Below, piece by piece: positions 1 through 13,100 of a DNA stretch of 38,941 nt. Origin of the DNA: an uncultured Bacteroidales bacterium. Lineage in GTDB: Bacteria > Bacteroidota > Bacteroidia > Bacteroidales > WCHB1-69. The stretch is taken from positions 1 to 38,941 of the forward strand of contig CALECM010000036.1 of NCBI GenBank assembly GCA_937949745.1, given 5' to 3'. A program made the translations under genes and the position numbers. The first letter of the stretch is position 1. Every line of letters starts with the position of its first letter. The notes under the pieces were generated by a model, which saw only the letters and a list, made by a program, of their open reading frames with translations, ran no database searches and was not told the DNA's origin.

Positions 1-17
1 ATCTTTCGCGCCAATGT

Positions 18-444
18 CCGCATACCTAAAGGCATGCGGGAAATATATCCCTTAATTTAAAAATCTACCGGGGTGGAATCCCTGACGGGATTCAGGAAAT
101 ATTTCCAAAATAAATTTAAAAGGCGCGTTATTGCTTGATTATTAATTCTCTAAATTTAGGAACTACATGGGAACCGGGAATATGCAAATGATTTTTTCAG
201 GAAATTCCAACTCTTTGTCGTGCTAGGAAAAGTTAATTATGAAGTTTTGAATGCCTGACGGGATTCAGGAAAATATTTACAGAATGAGTTTAAGGGACGT
301 GTTAATTGATATTATATGTCGTATACTATTAATTACCTGAGTTTATAAACTGCGTGAGACCCGGAAATATGCAAATGAGTTTTTCAGGAAATTCCGATTC
401 TGAATTATACTACATTATGAAGTTTGAATGCCGTCAGGCATTCC
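18..444. repeat. Hairpin-rich intergenic tandem repeat, about 173-bp period (array 1)
   Basis: Two diverged tandem copies and the start of a third fill this gene-free stretch. CCTGACGG begins at 81 and at 254 (period 173), and a related hairpin follows at 426-443. Inside each copy the order is conserved: inverted repeat, a GGAAATATTT-like palindrome (perfect at 95-106), a CCGGRAATATGCAAATG block, TTTTTCAGGAAATTCC, then TTATGAAGTTTTGAATGCC. Hairpins seen: 18-39 (9-bp stem with one A-C mismatch, loop TAAA), 76-93 (GAATCCC-TGAC-GGGATTC, perfect), 249-266 (one mismatch) and 426-443 (GAATGCC-GTCA-GGCATTC, perfect). The family is shared with the array at 25.3-26.1 kb. No convincing ORF lies here. 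The array may continue left of the window. Confidence 0.8.
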
Positions 445-469
445 AGACCAGTAGTCGGGATCCGGTTAT

Positions 470-506
470 AAAAAAACAGCCTGGTTTGATAAAAACCAGG
501 CTGTTG
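470..506 (-). terminator. Rho-independent terminator of the giant-gene operon
   Basis: On the minus strand a perfect 13-bp stem (475-487 paired with 493-505, AACAGCCTGGTTT-type arms) with a 5-nt loop is followed by a run of seven T (plus-strand A at 470-476, partly in the stem). It sits 21 nt after the stop codon of the giant gene, so it should end the roughly 20-kb transcript. Confidence 0.9.
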
Positions 507-526
507 TCTATAGAAAGATAGCGTTA

Positions 527-1145
527 TCAATTATTTGTTTTTATACATCTTATGCTAACGCCGTTCGATTCATTCATATCCTTAATCTCCAGTACCGGAC
601 ACAAATAACGTATATGGGCCACTTTTCCTGCCGTACTGGTCCAGAAGAATGCGTCTCCGAGAAGCAACCGGGATGTTGCGCTGGAAGATTGGTAATAGCC
701 TGCAGGAATCGCAGAGAAACCGGTCGTATTCGTAGCCGTATTATCCTGTAACCAAATACCCAGTGTTCGTAATGCGTCGCTGCCGTATGGAATGAGTGCT
801 TCATACTGTGCCACGCTGGGTAAAGCCCATCCTGCCGGACAGATGTCAGGCCTTAACGCTCTGGTCCTCACGGTATCATTCCCCATAGCAGTTTCCCAAT
901 TGTAGAGTCTTCCGTACTTTTGGATATTATCCATTGTATCGGGATACATACCGGCTTTATATACATAATAATTAACCGGATCACCATTACGGTTCATGGT
1001 CGATCTTAAATTCTCGGCGGTCCAGCATTCACAGTCGATACGCACGGTAGGATAGCGGATACCATGGAAATCGATCGCGAACAGGGAATCCACGCGATAG
1101 GTAAGATTTCCGTTTTCAGTGTAATAGATCGTATCCGAAGGTCCG
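527..1145 (-). other. FISUMP (Fibrobacter succinogenes major paralogous) domain at the C-terminus of the giant protein
   Basis: The last 200 or so residues carry the family's ordered landmarks: a tyrosine-rich lead-in, CECWTAENL, YGRLYNW, CPAGWALPS, TGFSAIPAGYY, FWTST and the terminal SIRCIK. In this family the domain normally ends a secreted protein or lipoprotein, and its biochemical role is not established. Here it takes the position where type A or type B type IX sorting domains sit in other giant Bacteroidetes surface proteins. Confidence 0.85.
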
Positions 1146-4100
1146 CATACAGGGTAATTCACCACTACCCACTGGAAACATGAGTCTGTTCTGCCGCATT
1201 CATTGGTCGCGTACCAGGTGATCCGGTGAGGACCTTGCGAGAAAGTGAGATCACCGGGAGCATTATTGGTGATGGAGATGGTGTTTTCGAGTCCCGGATC
1301 ACCATTAATGATGGTAACGGTAGGTAATCCCAGGCTTTCGAGAACGGATTCGCATTTACCATACTGTAAGGTAACTATTGTATCGGCAGGGCAGGTTAAA
1401 GTGAAATCTATATCCATGCAATATTTCCCTAAGATCAGGATATAGACATGGGCCGTATCACAAACAGCACTGCTGCCCTGTGCACATAATTCATAGATAA
1501 AATAGTCCGTTCCGGATTCTCCGGGACTGAGGTTTGGCTCATACGTAAAGGTACCGTCATTATTGACGGTCAGGTTACCGTATTTCACATCTTCGATGAT
1601 GGAGATTCCCGGAGTAGCATACCGCGGCCAGATGTCATTATTTAAAATTCCCCGTGCCGTATCGGTGATCGTTAAAATTTCATCGCTGTTTATGCTGTAA
1701 TAATCAGGCAGCGCCACGATCTTTTCATGATAGGTCTCTTCCGGATATACCGTAATATATACGTTAGCCGTATCACATAATCCGTTTTGGGAGCAAATAC
1801 GGTATGAAAATTCTTCTACGCCTGTAAATCCGAAATTAGGATCATAACTTAGAGAACCGTCAGGATGCAGCGTTAAGGTTCCGTTGTCCGTATTGCGGAT
1901 AATAACCGGGTTAGAAAGAGGAGAAATGTCCGGATTATAGTCATTATTCCGTACGTCAAATCCCTGGAGAGTCGTATTGACTTTGATCCTGTAATAATCA
2001 TCCAAAGCAATGGGGCGTTCCAGATTTTCCTGTGCGGTATCCAATACCGTGATATATAACCAGGCGGAGTCGGTGTATCCGCAACTGTTTGTGATTATAT
2101 ACATGGAACTATCCCTGCCTGTGTAATCCGGGTCAGGTGTATAAACAAACTCTCCACCGGTATTTACGGATAAGGATCCATGGGATGTATTGCCGTAGTA
2201 AAGGATCGTGACTGGAGAGAGGTCATAGGAGAAATCATCCTCGGTCAGATTTCCCATTGCCTGCTCATTCATGAAGATATAATGATGGTTATCCAGGGCC
2301 TGTATAATCTGGACACCTTTGCTCACCTTTATTTTCTCCATGGTCACAATACATCCGTTGTTATCGGTGACTGTGATACGATAGGTCCCTGCCGGGAGAT
2401 TTTCTATCGTGAATTGTCCTGCGGGAACTCCACTGATATTGATATTTCCACCGTTGGAAATCAGGTAAGGCTGAGTACCTCCCCTTATGTTCAATGTTAT
2501 GCTTCCTCCGTCCGTGCCGTCGCAAAGTGCAGGCGAGATATTTTCAATGCCAACCTGGAGTCCGCTGTTGTTTGTTATTGTAATGGAATCCGAGAAGAGG
2601 CATCCGTTATTATTTTTCACCCATACTTCATGCCATCCCGCCGTAACTTCTTCGATTGCCATATTGCCGGTAAAAGTACGCCAGTCCTGTCCGTCAAGCC
2701 TGTATTGCCAACTATCGTCAGCCGGTGAAGGTACGATTGAAATATGAAGTTGTCCGGTTTTTTCACACTCTGCAGCAGAATTCTGGCTCAAGGAAAGGTT
2801 TACGTCCGTGCCTTCAGTAGTAACAACGGCGTTGGTTGTGGCAAGGCAGCCTGTTTCATCCATGACGGTTATCGTATATTCACCCGGCATGAAATAACCG
2901 ATAGAGCCGTCAGCGCCGATATCGTTAAAACTACCTGTGTTTCCGACCCGGTAAGTGATTTTACCTGTACCTCCAAGGGCAGAGATCTGTATTTCCCCGT
3001 CATCTTCACTACAATCACTTGCAGGAGTCACGAAAGCCGATACGGTAAGATTATTATCGAAGGCATTAAGCGTAATGGTATTGCTGATTGAAGACCGACA
3101 ATTCCGGAGTGTAGCGTCCCAAACGTAGACCGTATAACTTCCTGCGGGAAGATTCCTGATGATACCGTCTGCCGGTAAGTATGACGTTGTGGAAGAGTTG
3201 TCGAAGTTAAATAAGTATCGTCCGCTTCCTCCGGTAACGATAAGTTTGATACTTCCCAGGTTCTGGCTACATGACGGCTGGTCGGCCACATAAATCGATT
3301 CTATTTTGACCCGGGAATTAGGATCATGTCCGATCCGGATACCATTGAGTTCAAATATGCAACCCCGGGTATAATAGAATACGATATTATAGGTTCCGGA
3401 GGAAAGTCCGGACAGTTCAATATCCCCCACCGGCGGCATTGGATAAATAATGCCCTGGATCTTATAGGATAAAGGCCTTTCGCCGGTTTTTACCCTTACC
3501 GTAATAATACCGTTATTGATACCGTCACATACCGCATCGGTAATGTTTACGATTTCCATGGATGAGAGTGAAGCGGAAAGAATTTCTACATTTCCGTATA
3601 CCATACAACCGGACGCATCCTTCACTTTTACGCTATGTATTCCCGCGGGAGCGGAGATTTCCACGGAATCACCTGCAAATATAACGTAACCCATGTTATT
3701 GAGACTGTAGCTGTATGGCTGGGTTCCTCCGCTAACCTTCAAGGTAAAAGTTCCCTGGTCGTCACAGGTTAGAGGCTGCTTAACAACCGTTTCGATGCTC
3801 ATTCCGTCAATAGTTCCTATTTCAGCCATGGTGCCTGCCAAACATCCGTTAGACCTGCTTTCCCGCACGCTGATGATATATTCACCCGGATCCAGTCCAT
3901 CCAGTACGCCGTTTTCCGGAAGCGGTAAATAATTCCCGGTATTGTTGAGCATATATTCATAAGGCGAAATCCCTCCGCCTACGGCAAGAATGATTTGCCC
4001 GTCGGATACATCGCAACCTGATGCGGGTATGATCTCCGTTCTGATGGTCAGATCACTGTTTATCGCATTCAGGGTAATATAATCGCTAATCGCAGGCGGG

Positions 4101-7100
4101 CATGCGAGGGCCTGGTTATCACGGACTACAAAATAGTAGGTGCCGGCTTCCAGCCTTTCTATAATCCCGCTGAGCGGTAACGGCTGGAAATCACCGGTTC
4201 CATTCGTCTGGAAAGAATAATTGCCACTGCCTCCGTTTGTTATAATCCTTACAATACCGCCGAAATCATTACAATCAGGTTGGATTGCGACGCTAATGGA
4301 TTCAATTCTGAATTGTGGTACTTTAGAGATGTTGATCCGGACATTATCGTAGGTGTAAATACAATTACCCTGGTCGGTTACGAGAATATCATAAACTCCT
4401 GAAGAAAGGTTCTCTATAGTAATGGTATCCGGTAGGAGACCGGCTGTTTGGAAATGAATTCCACCATCGATACTGTAACGTATAGGTGTGTTCGTTCCGG
4501 TTATGGCAAGCATTATTTTCCCGTTATCCATTCCGTCGCAAGAGGCGTCCGCAGCGGATAACAACTGAACCGACAAATCTCCTGCAGACTGATTTATAAC
4601 GGCTCTTCCGGTAGTTTCGCATCCCACATTATCCATAACCCAAACCTGATGGCTGCCGGAATTTATGCTTATGGCCACGGAATCACTATCCATGGGAACA
4701 AATCCCTGTCCTGCTATCCTGTACCTGTATGGAGCGGTTCCTCCGGTTATTTTCAGACTTAAGAGGCCATCTTCGAGGCAATCCGCATCTTTCAGGGTAG
4801 TGAAAGTTAAGTCTATTTCGTTTCCGGCATTTACCACCACTTCATTTAAAGCGTATTGGCATTCGGACGTATCGATAATTGAGATCCGGTACCTGCCGTT
4901 TGTAAAACTATTGCCGATAATTCCGTCTTCGGGAAGGGGAAGGGGGGCGTTTTCGTTTATTACATAGCGGTAAGGAGCGGTTCCGCCGTTCACAATAAGC
5001 TGTATAATTCCGTCAGCCTGGCCACAACCGGAAGCATCCGTAACAACCGCTTCCGCATTCATATCGCTGTTTACGGGGGTAAGCGTGATGGATTCACTGA
5101 TGGAGCTGCTACATAAGTTGGAGTTTTTCTCACGCACATAAAAAGTATAATTTCCGGCACTCAATCCGGATATGGTTGCGATACCGTTTTGGTAATCCAG
5201 ATCGTTATATGATGATTCTCCGTTAATGCTGTATTCATAAACTCCGCTTCCGCCGGTAACGACCATTTCTATACTTCCTGTCGAGGTGCCGCATTCAGGT
5301 TGTGAAATAACCTTAATACTACCCAGAAGAGGCATCTTATTCACATTGACGGTAAATTCAACTTCATTGACAGAGTGGCATCCGGAAGAATCCACCCTGC
5401 CTGCCAGGATGTATGTTGTGGTATCATAGGCCGTGATATATACACCTGAAACGGAATTTCCGGGAAGTTCCACGCCTGTATTTTTTTCGTATACGTAAAC
5501 GGTTCCCACGTTATTGGTATCCGTAATAAAACGGGTCAATTCCAGGATGGATCCTTCGCATACGGTCGTGTCGGCTTTACCGGTTAATTGCAGATATGGG
5601 GTTTCCCTTACCGTAACATATATGTCGGTGGCACTTAGGTTGCGCTGTTCGGGGGTTCCTGCGAATATCGTATAACTTGTGGAGAGAGAAAATCTGCCCG
5701 GTCCGCGGAAAACAATCCTGATGCTGTCTTCTTCCGCAGACCATTCGCTTCTGCCTTCCAAAGGTATACGTACCGGAAGGGTACCGGACGATCCGTCAAG
5801 AGGGTTAATTCCATAAGAATAATAGGCCATATCAGGTGCGGTTGTATAGATGACCGTATCGCCCTGGCAAACTTCTTCTTCTCCGAAAAGGGTGACGATC
5901 GGGATTACGGCATCATTACAGAGGACATCTCCATAAATAATAGCCAATAACTGGTGTCCTACAGAAGCAGGAATATTTGCATTGACACGAACCAGGAACG
6001 TAGAATCTTTATTGATATTAACTGTTGTGTCTTTGTATGAATAAACCCATGTATCGGCCGGATCCAATATTCCGTTATTGTTTTCATCGATATAAAAATC
6101 GACATCCACGATATCGCCTTCGTAGAGATCCGTTAAAGCCTTTATTGCATACTGGCCTTTCCATGTATTATTGCTCATATGTCCGGTACTTACACGACCT
6201 TCTTCCGGCAGAATCGCATATTCGTACCATTGTATGGTAACCGAAGGATATTGTCCGGCATAGGTCTGATAGAAAGTACACTCGTTATCAGGAGGCGGTA
6301 ATGTGGCACAGGTTAATTCCGTTTTATGGATGATTTCCATATAAAGCAGAACCTCTTCACAATTTGTATTTTTTGAAACTTCGATCTCTACTTCGAATGA
6401 GATAGGCGTTCCGAGGTCGCTAACCTCAGTAAGGGACAACATCCATTCAATCCCTTTATCATCGATAATAGAAATCTCAGGTTCCACTCCGGTGAAATTA
6501 TTGGAAGAATTCACTTCTCTAAAAGAACCCGGGATAAGTTTCATACCCGGAGGAACAAGGAAATAGATAGAATCATTCTGGTGGGGAAGATTTTCCGTCA
6601 CCGTGAAAGTCGTGCGCCAGATTATCGTATCGGAAGTATTGTTTGAAACCACAATACTGTCTGTAACAAAATTGTAGTCGAAACTGAGCCATGTCTCTAA
6701 CTGGTATTCGGCCGGATCCGACAAATTAATATCAAGCTTGAAAACGTCAGAAACTACTTGTTCCTGTTGAATGGAAGATATGCCGCATGCGCCTTTGGCA
6801 TCGAGCAGGAACAGGAGATCCGCCCCGCCGAAGGATCCGCACTCGGGATTAACGGTGAACCTTACCAGCATGGAGTCATTATAATGTAAAGTAAAAGTAT
6901 CGGCAGGGATGGTTGCATAAAAATATTCTAGTACTGTATCCACGAGATTCATAGGCTGCCATTCCGTATCGGGGGCATCGTAAGGATATTTGTATTCGAC
7001 ATTATTTACTTTTATAGTAGTAGATTTATGATCGGCCAGCGTAACCATAATATCGGCTAATCCGCCTTCTCCCGTGGATTTGATTTTCAACACATAGGCC

Positions 7101-10100
7101 GTGTCTTCACAAGCGATCTGAGGAGTTGAAGGTTGTGAAACAATGGAGATATCTCCTTTGGCAGGCAATGGGAGTATGAGCAGGTCGATCGTATCCCTTA
7201 TCAGTCCGCACACATCAGTTTGCACTCTAAGCTCTAAAGAAACATAGTTATTTTGCTGATCGGAGGCATTGGGTATATAAGTAACCCTGCGAAGTTCTCT
7301 AACACTGGTTATATTTCCCTGGTCGGAAGGAGAGAATTGATTGAGTCCAGGTTCATATATTCCCTGTGCATTCTTTTTAAACCATCCGAACCAGCTTATA
7401 CTTTCAATCCCTTCCATGACCGGTGTAATGTTAAATACTTCCGGATAGCAGGCCGACATACTATTTCCTATGTCCAGGGTAGGTATTTGTTGTATTCTAA
7501 CCGTAACCGCTTTCCGGTTTCCGGGTTGATTTTCGCAATATTGGTCACCTTCAACGGCCACATAAAAGAGAGTATCGCGTGTTACCGCCGTGGTGAGGAT
7601 ATCCGTTACGAAACGGGAGCCGGTTTGCAATACCGGGGCATCCGGGTCAGTGGAAGCATACCATTTAAAGACCGCTCCGTTCACGCCGGTTGCGGTGGCC
7701 GTTAAAACGGCGCTGTCTCCCGAGCAAATATTCCTGTCCTGGGCCGTTATCATAGTTTCCGTAGCCTGAGGATGTATCGTTAAAGTCACTGAAGCTCTGG
7801 TTTCACTTCTGCATTGAAGCGTATCGTCGGATATTGCTTCGGCATAATAGGTTTTGGTTGCGAGGCTATTAGTAGTGAAGCTGGTGACAAACGGGTTGTC
7901 CGTACTTAAGATATTGCCGCCTGTGGCCGCATCGTACCAGTTGACATTTACTAAAGAGGAAGGAGTGGTGGAAGCAGTAAGGGTAAAATCTTCTCCGGAA
8001 CAGATATGCGGATCGGTAACCGGTAATATGGTGATTTCCGGTAATGTTTGGGTAGTGATGGTAAACGAAATACGGTCGGGGCTTTCACAACCATCCACAG
8101 TGCTTCTGATGACCCAGAATGTCGTATCTGCCATAATATTGGATATGATGGTATTTCCCAATGAAGTACCTCCGGTTACATAGGTAAAGAATTTATATCC
8201 AGTACCGTCAACCGCATTTAGAAGATCGATATTTCCACCATAACAAGCAATAAGGTCCTGTGGAGTGGCATTAGCCGGAATGGGAGATAAAGTCACGGTT
8301 ACCGCCGTACGGGCTGCTTCACAATTACCGTTGCCCTGTGCGGCATAATAGGTTTTGCCATTTTCCAACTCGGTATCGAGAGGCAGGATAATATTACTGT
8401 TTTCTGTCTCATACCAAACAACTCCGTATCCAGAAACGGCAATATCAGCCAGTATTCCCGTTCCGCAGAATGCCTGATTGGGTATTGCATACGGAGCTTC
8501 GGCGCTTTCAATTGTAATCTGTACCGGAGTCCTGACGGTACTTTCGCATCCGGTAGTCTTGCCGGCTGCATAATATGTTCCTGTTCTCAGGAGAGTTTCC
8601 GGAGACAACAGTTCCGGTCCGGTTGCCGACGAGTACCAAACGATGTCCATATATTCCGGCACTCTGATATCTCTTATCATGGCACCGAAACAGAAATCCT
8701 GATCCGCTATTGTGGGTGGATCAATGGTGGCGTTCCACGAGATGGTAACCGGAGTACGTTCCGCGCTTTCACAGCTTCCTGCCCGGCGTGCGGCATACAA
8801 CGTACGTAACGCGCCTATATTTGTGTTAACACTAAAAGTATCAGTACCTGTTGCCGTAGTATACCAGACTATATCTTTCAGGAAAGGAAATAATTCGGAA
8901 AGGGTAAGGTCTCCGTTACAATATTGTACGGAAGAAGGAATATCCGGTCGCGCGATTTCCAATTCCTCTTTGATATTGACTTTGACAGCAGAACGTTTTT
9001 CACTTTCGCAGTCATTGTAATACTGACTTGCATAATAGATTTTCCCATCTTCCAGTGAAGCGTTCAGGGATAACGGAGTACCGCCTTCCGCGGTTCCATA
9101 CCACAGGATATCTTCTCCCTGCGCTTTAAGATCGGCGATAGTTGCCGGTTCACAAAATTCCTGGGGAGTGCTTACCGTAGGAGGTAGTATCCGGGGACAA
9201 TCATTGGCTGTGATCAGGATCGTTACCCTTGCCGTATCGCAGGGAATACCGGATCCTTCCACACATAATTCATAGAGGAAGAAATCAGGACCATAATAAT
9301 CATAATCGGGCAGATAAGTGAAGGTCCCGTCATTATTCCCAGTTAATTCTCCATATTCAGGTCCGGTTACAACGGTAACGATAGTCACTCCCGCCGGGTA
9401 GATATCATTTAATAAAATGCTGTTCCCAGTAGTTACGGTAAGAGCCTCGTATTGCCTTGTTGTATAAGCGTCCGGTGAAGCGATGATATAATCATTGTCT
9501 ATGGTGTCGAGTACATGGATCGTTACCTGGGTGGAATCACATAAACCATTTCCATTACAAATACGGTAAGTATAGAAATCCATGCCTGCAAATCCGGGAT
9601 TCGGATTATAAGTAAATGTTTCATCCGCCGCATTATAAACAAGCGAACCGTGAAGCGTGGAAGCGATCATTTGCGGAATACCTAATGTTCCGCCGTCCGG
9701 ATCGATATCGTTGGCTTTAACATTCATGGAGGTAACAGGAGAATTCATCCTGGTTACGTAATGATCGGGCATTGCTACAGGCGGACGCGGATCCCCTGAA
9801 GGATCATCCAGTACGGTAATGATCAGGAAAGCCCTGTTGGTAAAACCACATTCATTCCGGACAACATACAGGATCGTATCTTTACCGGTAAAATCCTGAT
9901 CCGGAGTATAATAAAAAACTCCGTTTCCATTTATGCTGATACTTCCGTTTTCAGGAAGAGAATGATCATTTAATACGAGAATACCGTTTTGATAATCAAA
10001 ATCATTATCAAAGATATTGCCTGTTACATCTATATTCTTATAAGTATACACGTAATCATCCGCAGCCGTAACAAAATCCGTTTCAAGCCTGATTCCGATT

Positions 10101-13100
10101 TTTTCCAATGTTACGATACATCCGTTAGCATCTGTTACCGTGATCTGGTAAATACCGCTGGACAAATCTTCAATTCTTACCTCTCCGGCACCCACAACCG
10201 GGATTTCGATATTACCTCCGTTGGAGATGTTATAAGGTCCGTTTCCGCCCCCTATCTCCAGGATGATTTCACCACCGGATGTGCCGTCGCATGACGCGTC
10301 GGATTTACCTGTCAGGTTCGCGAATAATCCACTGCTGTTGGATAAAGTGATGGAATCGGAAATAATACATCCCGCTTCATTTTTAATCCATACCTGATGC
10401 CAGCCGGCAGTTACGCTTTCGGTAATCGTATTGGTGGTAAAAGGGCGCCAGTCTTTACCGTCCAGCTGATACCGCCAGGTGTGTCCGTCTGTTGCAGGGT
10501 TGATCGAAATTTCAAGTATCGCATTGGTATCACACCTTGCCGGCGCCTGTTCCGCAAGGGCCAGGCCAATGGTGGAATTATCGGCGGGTACGGTCACCTG
10601 AATGGAAGGAGAACAGATCAGATCCTCATCCTGTGCGCTTATAATATATTCACCCGCTTTATAATTACCGATATTTCCATCCGCTGGGATCTCCAGGAAT
10701 GGACCACTGTTTCCTACGCGATACAATACTTTTCCCTGTCCTCCGGTAACATGAATTCTTATATTACCGTCTTCTTCCAGGCAATCGCTGGCAGGTGTTA
10801 CGGATGCCGTAAGATAAAGGCTGTTTACATTGGCTGTTACTTCAATGGGATTACTTACCGCTGGCGGGCAATCCTGAGCCTGGGCATCCCACAAATAAAT
10901 CGTATATACGCCGGCCCTGAAACCTTCAATAATTCCGTCATCCGGTAATACGAACCGGTTATCCGTGCCGGTAGTATCCACACTGTATACATAATTCCCG
11001 CTTCCTCCCGATGGAACAATCTTTATTTTTCCGGGAGCACCTTCCTGTACACAAACCGGCTGAGTGATGATATAAGTAGATAAAATAGCGATGGAAGACT
11101 CGGTATCCGTTCCTATATGAATATCGTTCAATTCGAAAGTACATCCGTCGGAATAATTAAATATGATATTGTAAGTTCCTGATGCCAGACCGGAAATATA
11201 GATCATGTCGTTCACCGGACTTCCGGCAACAGGATAAGTAACTCCGTTAATGGTATATGATTCGGGGAGATCATCCAGGGTTCCTTTTACCGTTATACCT
11301 CCGCCTGAGGTGCCGTCACATTTGGCGTTCAGTATTTCGGTCAGCACCAGCGGATCCCTTTCTGTTAACGGGATAGCGATTGTGCCTGAAACCATACAAT
11401 TCCGGGCATCTCTGATCTCTACGGTATGGATACCGGCTACAGCACTGAGTATAATAGAATCTCCCAGGAATGGGATATAGTTCGTATAATCTAATTTATA
11501 ACTATAATCCGGCGTTCCTTCCCCGACTTTTATTTTAAAAGTTCCCGGTTCGGCGCAGGTGGCTTCGGACAGTAAGCTCAGGGTGATATCGATACCCATA
11601 TCAGCCTGTACCCGGGCGATAGTGGAAGCGGTACATCCGGTTTGGTCCTGTACCATGATCATATAATCTCCGGCTGCCAAATCAGGGATTATATTGTTTG
11701 CAGGCAGGGCTCCGTATTCTCCGCTGTTACCGATCCGGTAGAGGTAGGGAGCCGTTCCGCCGCCAATGATCATTTGGATAGTTCCCGTAGAATCAGCGCA
11801 GGAACTGCTGTTTGTGGAAACGGTTTGGAGAGTCAGGTCGCTTTCCGTCGGGGATAAAGTGATCCAGTCACTGATCGCCGGCGGACAAGCTAATGTGGCT
11901 GCATCCCGCACAAATATCCGATAGGTGCCTGCCGGAAGATTACTGATGATTCCGCTGCTCTCCAGAGGTCTATAGGTGTCGTTTCCATTCATTTGGAATT
12001 CATAATTCCCGCTGCCACCGCTTACGCCTAATCTTATACTACCACCGTTACCGGTACAACCGGGCTGGGAATTAATGGAAATTACTTCGATTTTTATATC
12101 AGGTGTTTTGGCGGAATTAATGGCGATATTGTCAAATTTTGTTTCGCAACGGTTTATATCCTGTATGAATAAGGTATAGTATCCTTCAGCGAGATTATCG
12201 ATCGTGAAAGGATTTTCAGTGATATCCACGAATGTGCCGTTATCTATCCGGTATTGCAACGGTGTATTTCTTCCCGTGACGGTGACTGTGATTTTACCGC
12301 CTCCGGTCCCGTCGCAACCGGCATCTTCGGTTTCGATATTATCAACATGTAAGTCATTATCCCGTAGTTGGATATAGATGCTATCCATGGCGATACACCC
12401 GGTGGCATCTTCCACATATATGGTATGGTTGCCGGACGCGGCAGGAATACTGACGGAATCACCGGCAAAGTTTACATAATTCCCGCCTGCTAAATAATAG
12501 TTGTAATTAGGTGTGCCGCCGGAAATTTTAAGTTTTACGGTGCCGTTGCTTTCACATGTTGCTTCATTTTCCTGGGTCAGGGATATTTGGAGTCCTCCGA
12601 CACTTTCGATGAATACTTTATCGGCGAAGATCTCGCATTCATTGCTGCCTGTGACGGTAACCGTGTAAATTCCGGAAGATAATCCCGTAATTAAACCGTC
12701 AGCCGGTAATGTCGTAAAGGAAATTTCATCATTTAATTTGTATTGATAGGGTGGGGTGCCGCCTGAAACCTGTACTTTCAGGGAACCATCATCGGCGAGG
12801 CAGTCACCGGCAGGATTTGATACGATCTTCGCAATAAAATCAGTATTGTAAGGAGTAAGGCTTACCGGGGCGCTTTTTACAGTAGGACAGGCAAGATGGC
12901 CGGCATCCCTGACATATACTTCGTATACGCCGGCTTCAAGATCTGTAATAATTCCATCTGTAGGCAAAGTAAAGAATTGAGAGCCACCGTTAAAGTTATA
13001 TTCATAGTTCCCACTTCCTCCATATACCACAATCCGGATACTTCCCGTCGGAGTCTCACAATCAGGTTGTGCCACTACATTTACTCTTCCTATATTCAGG

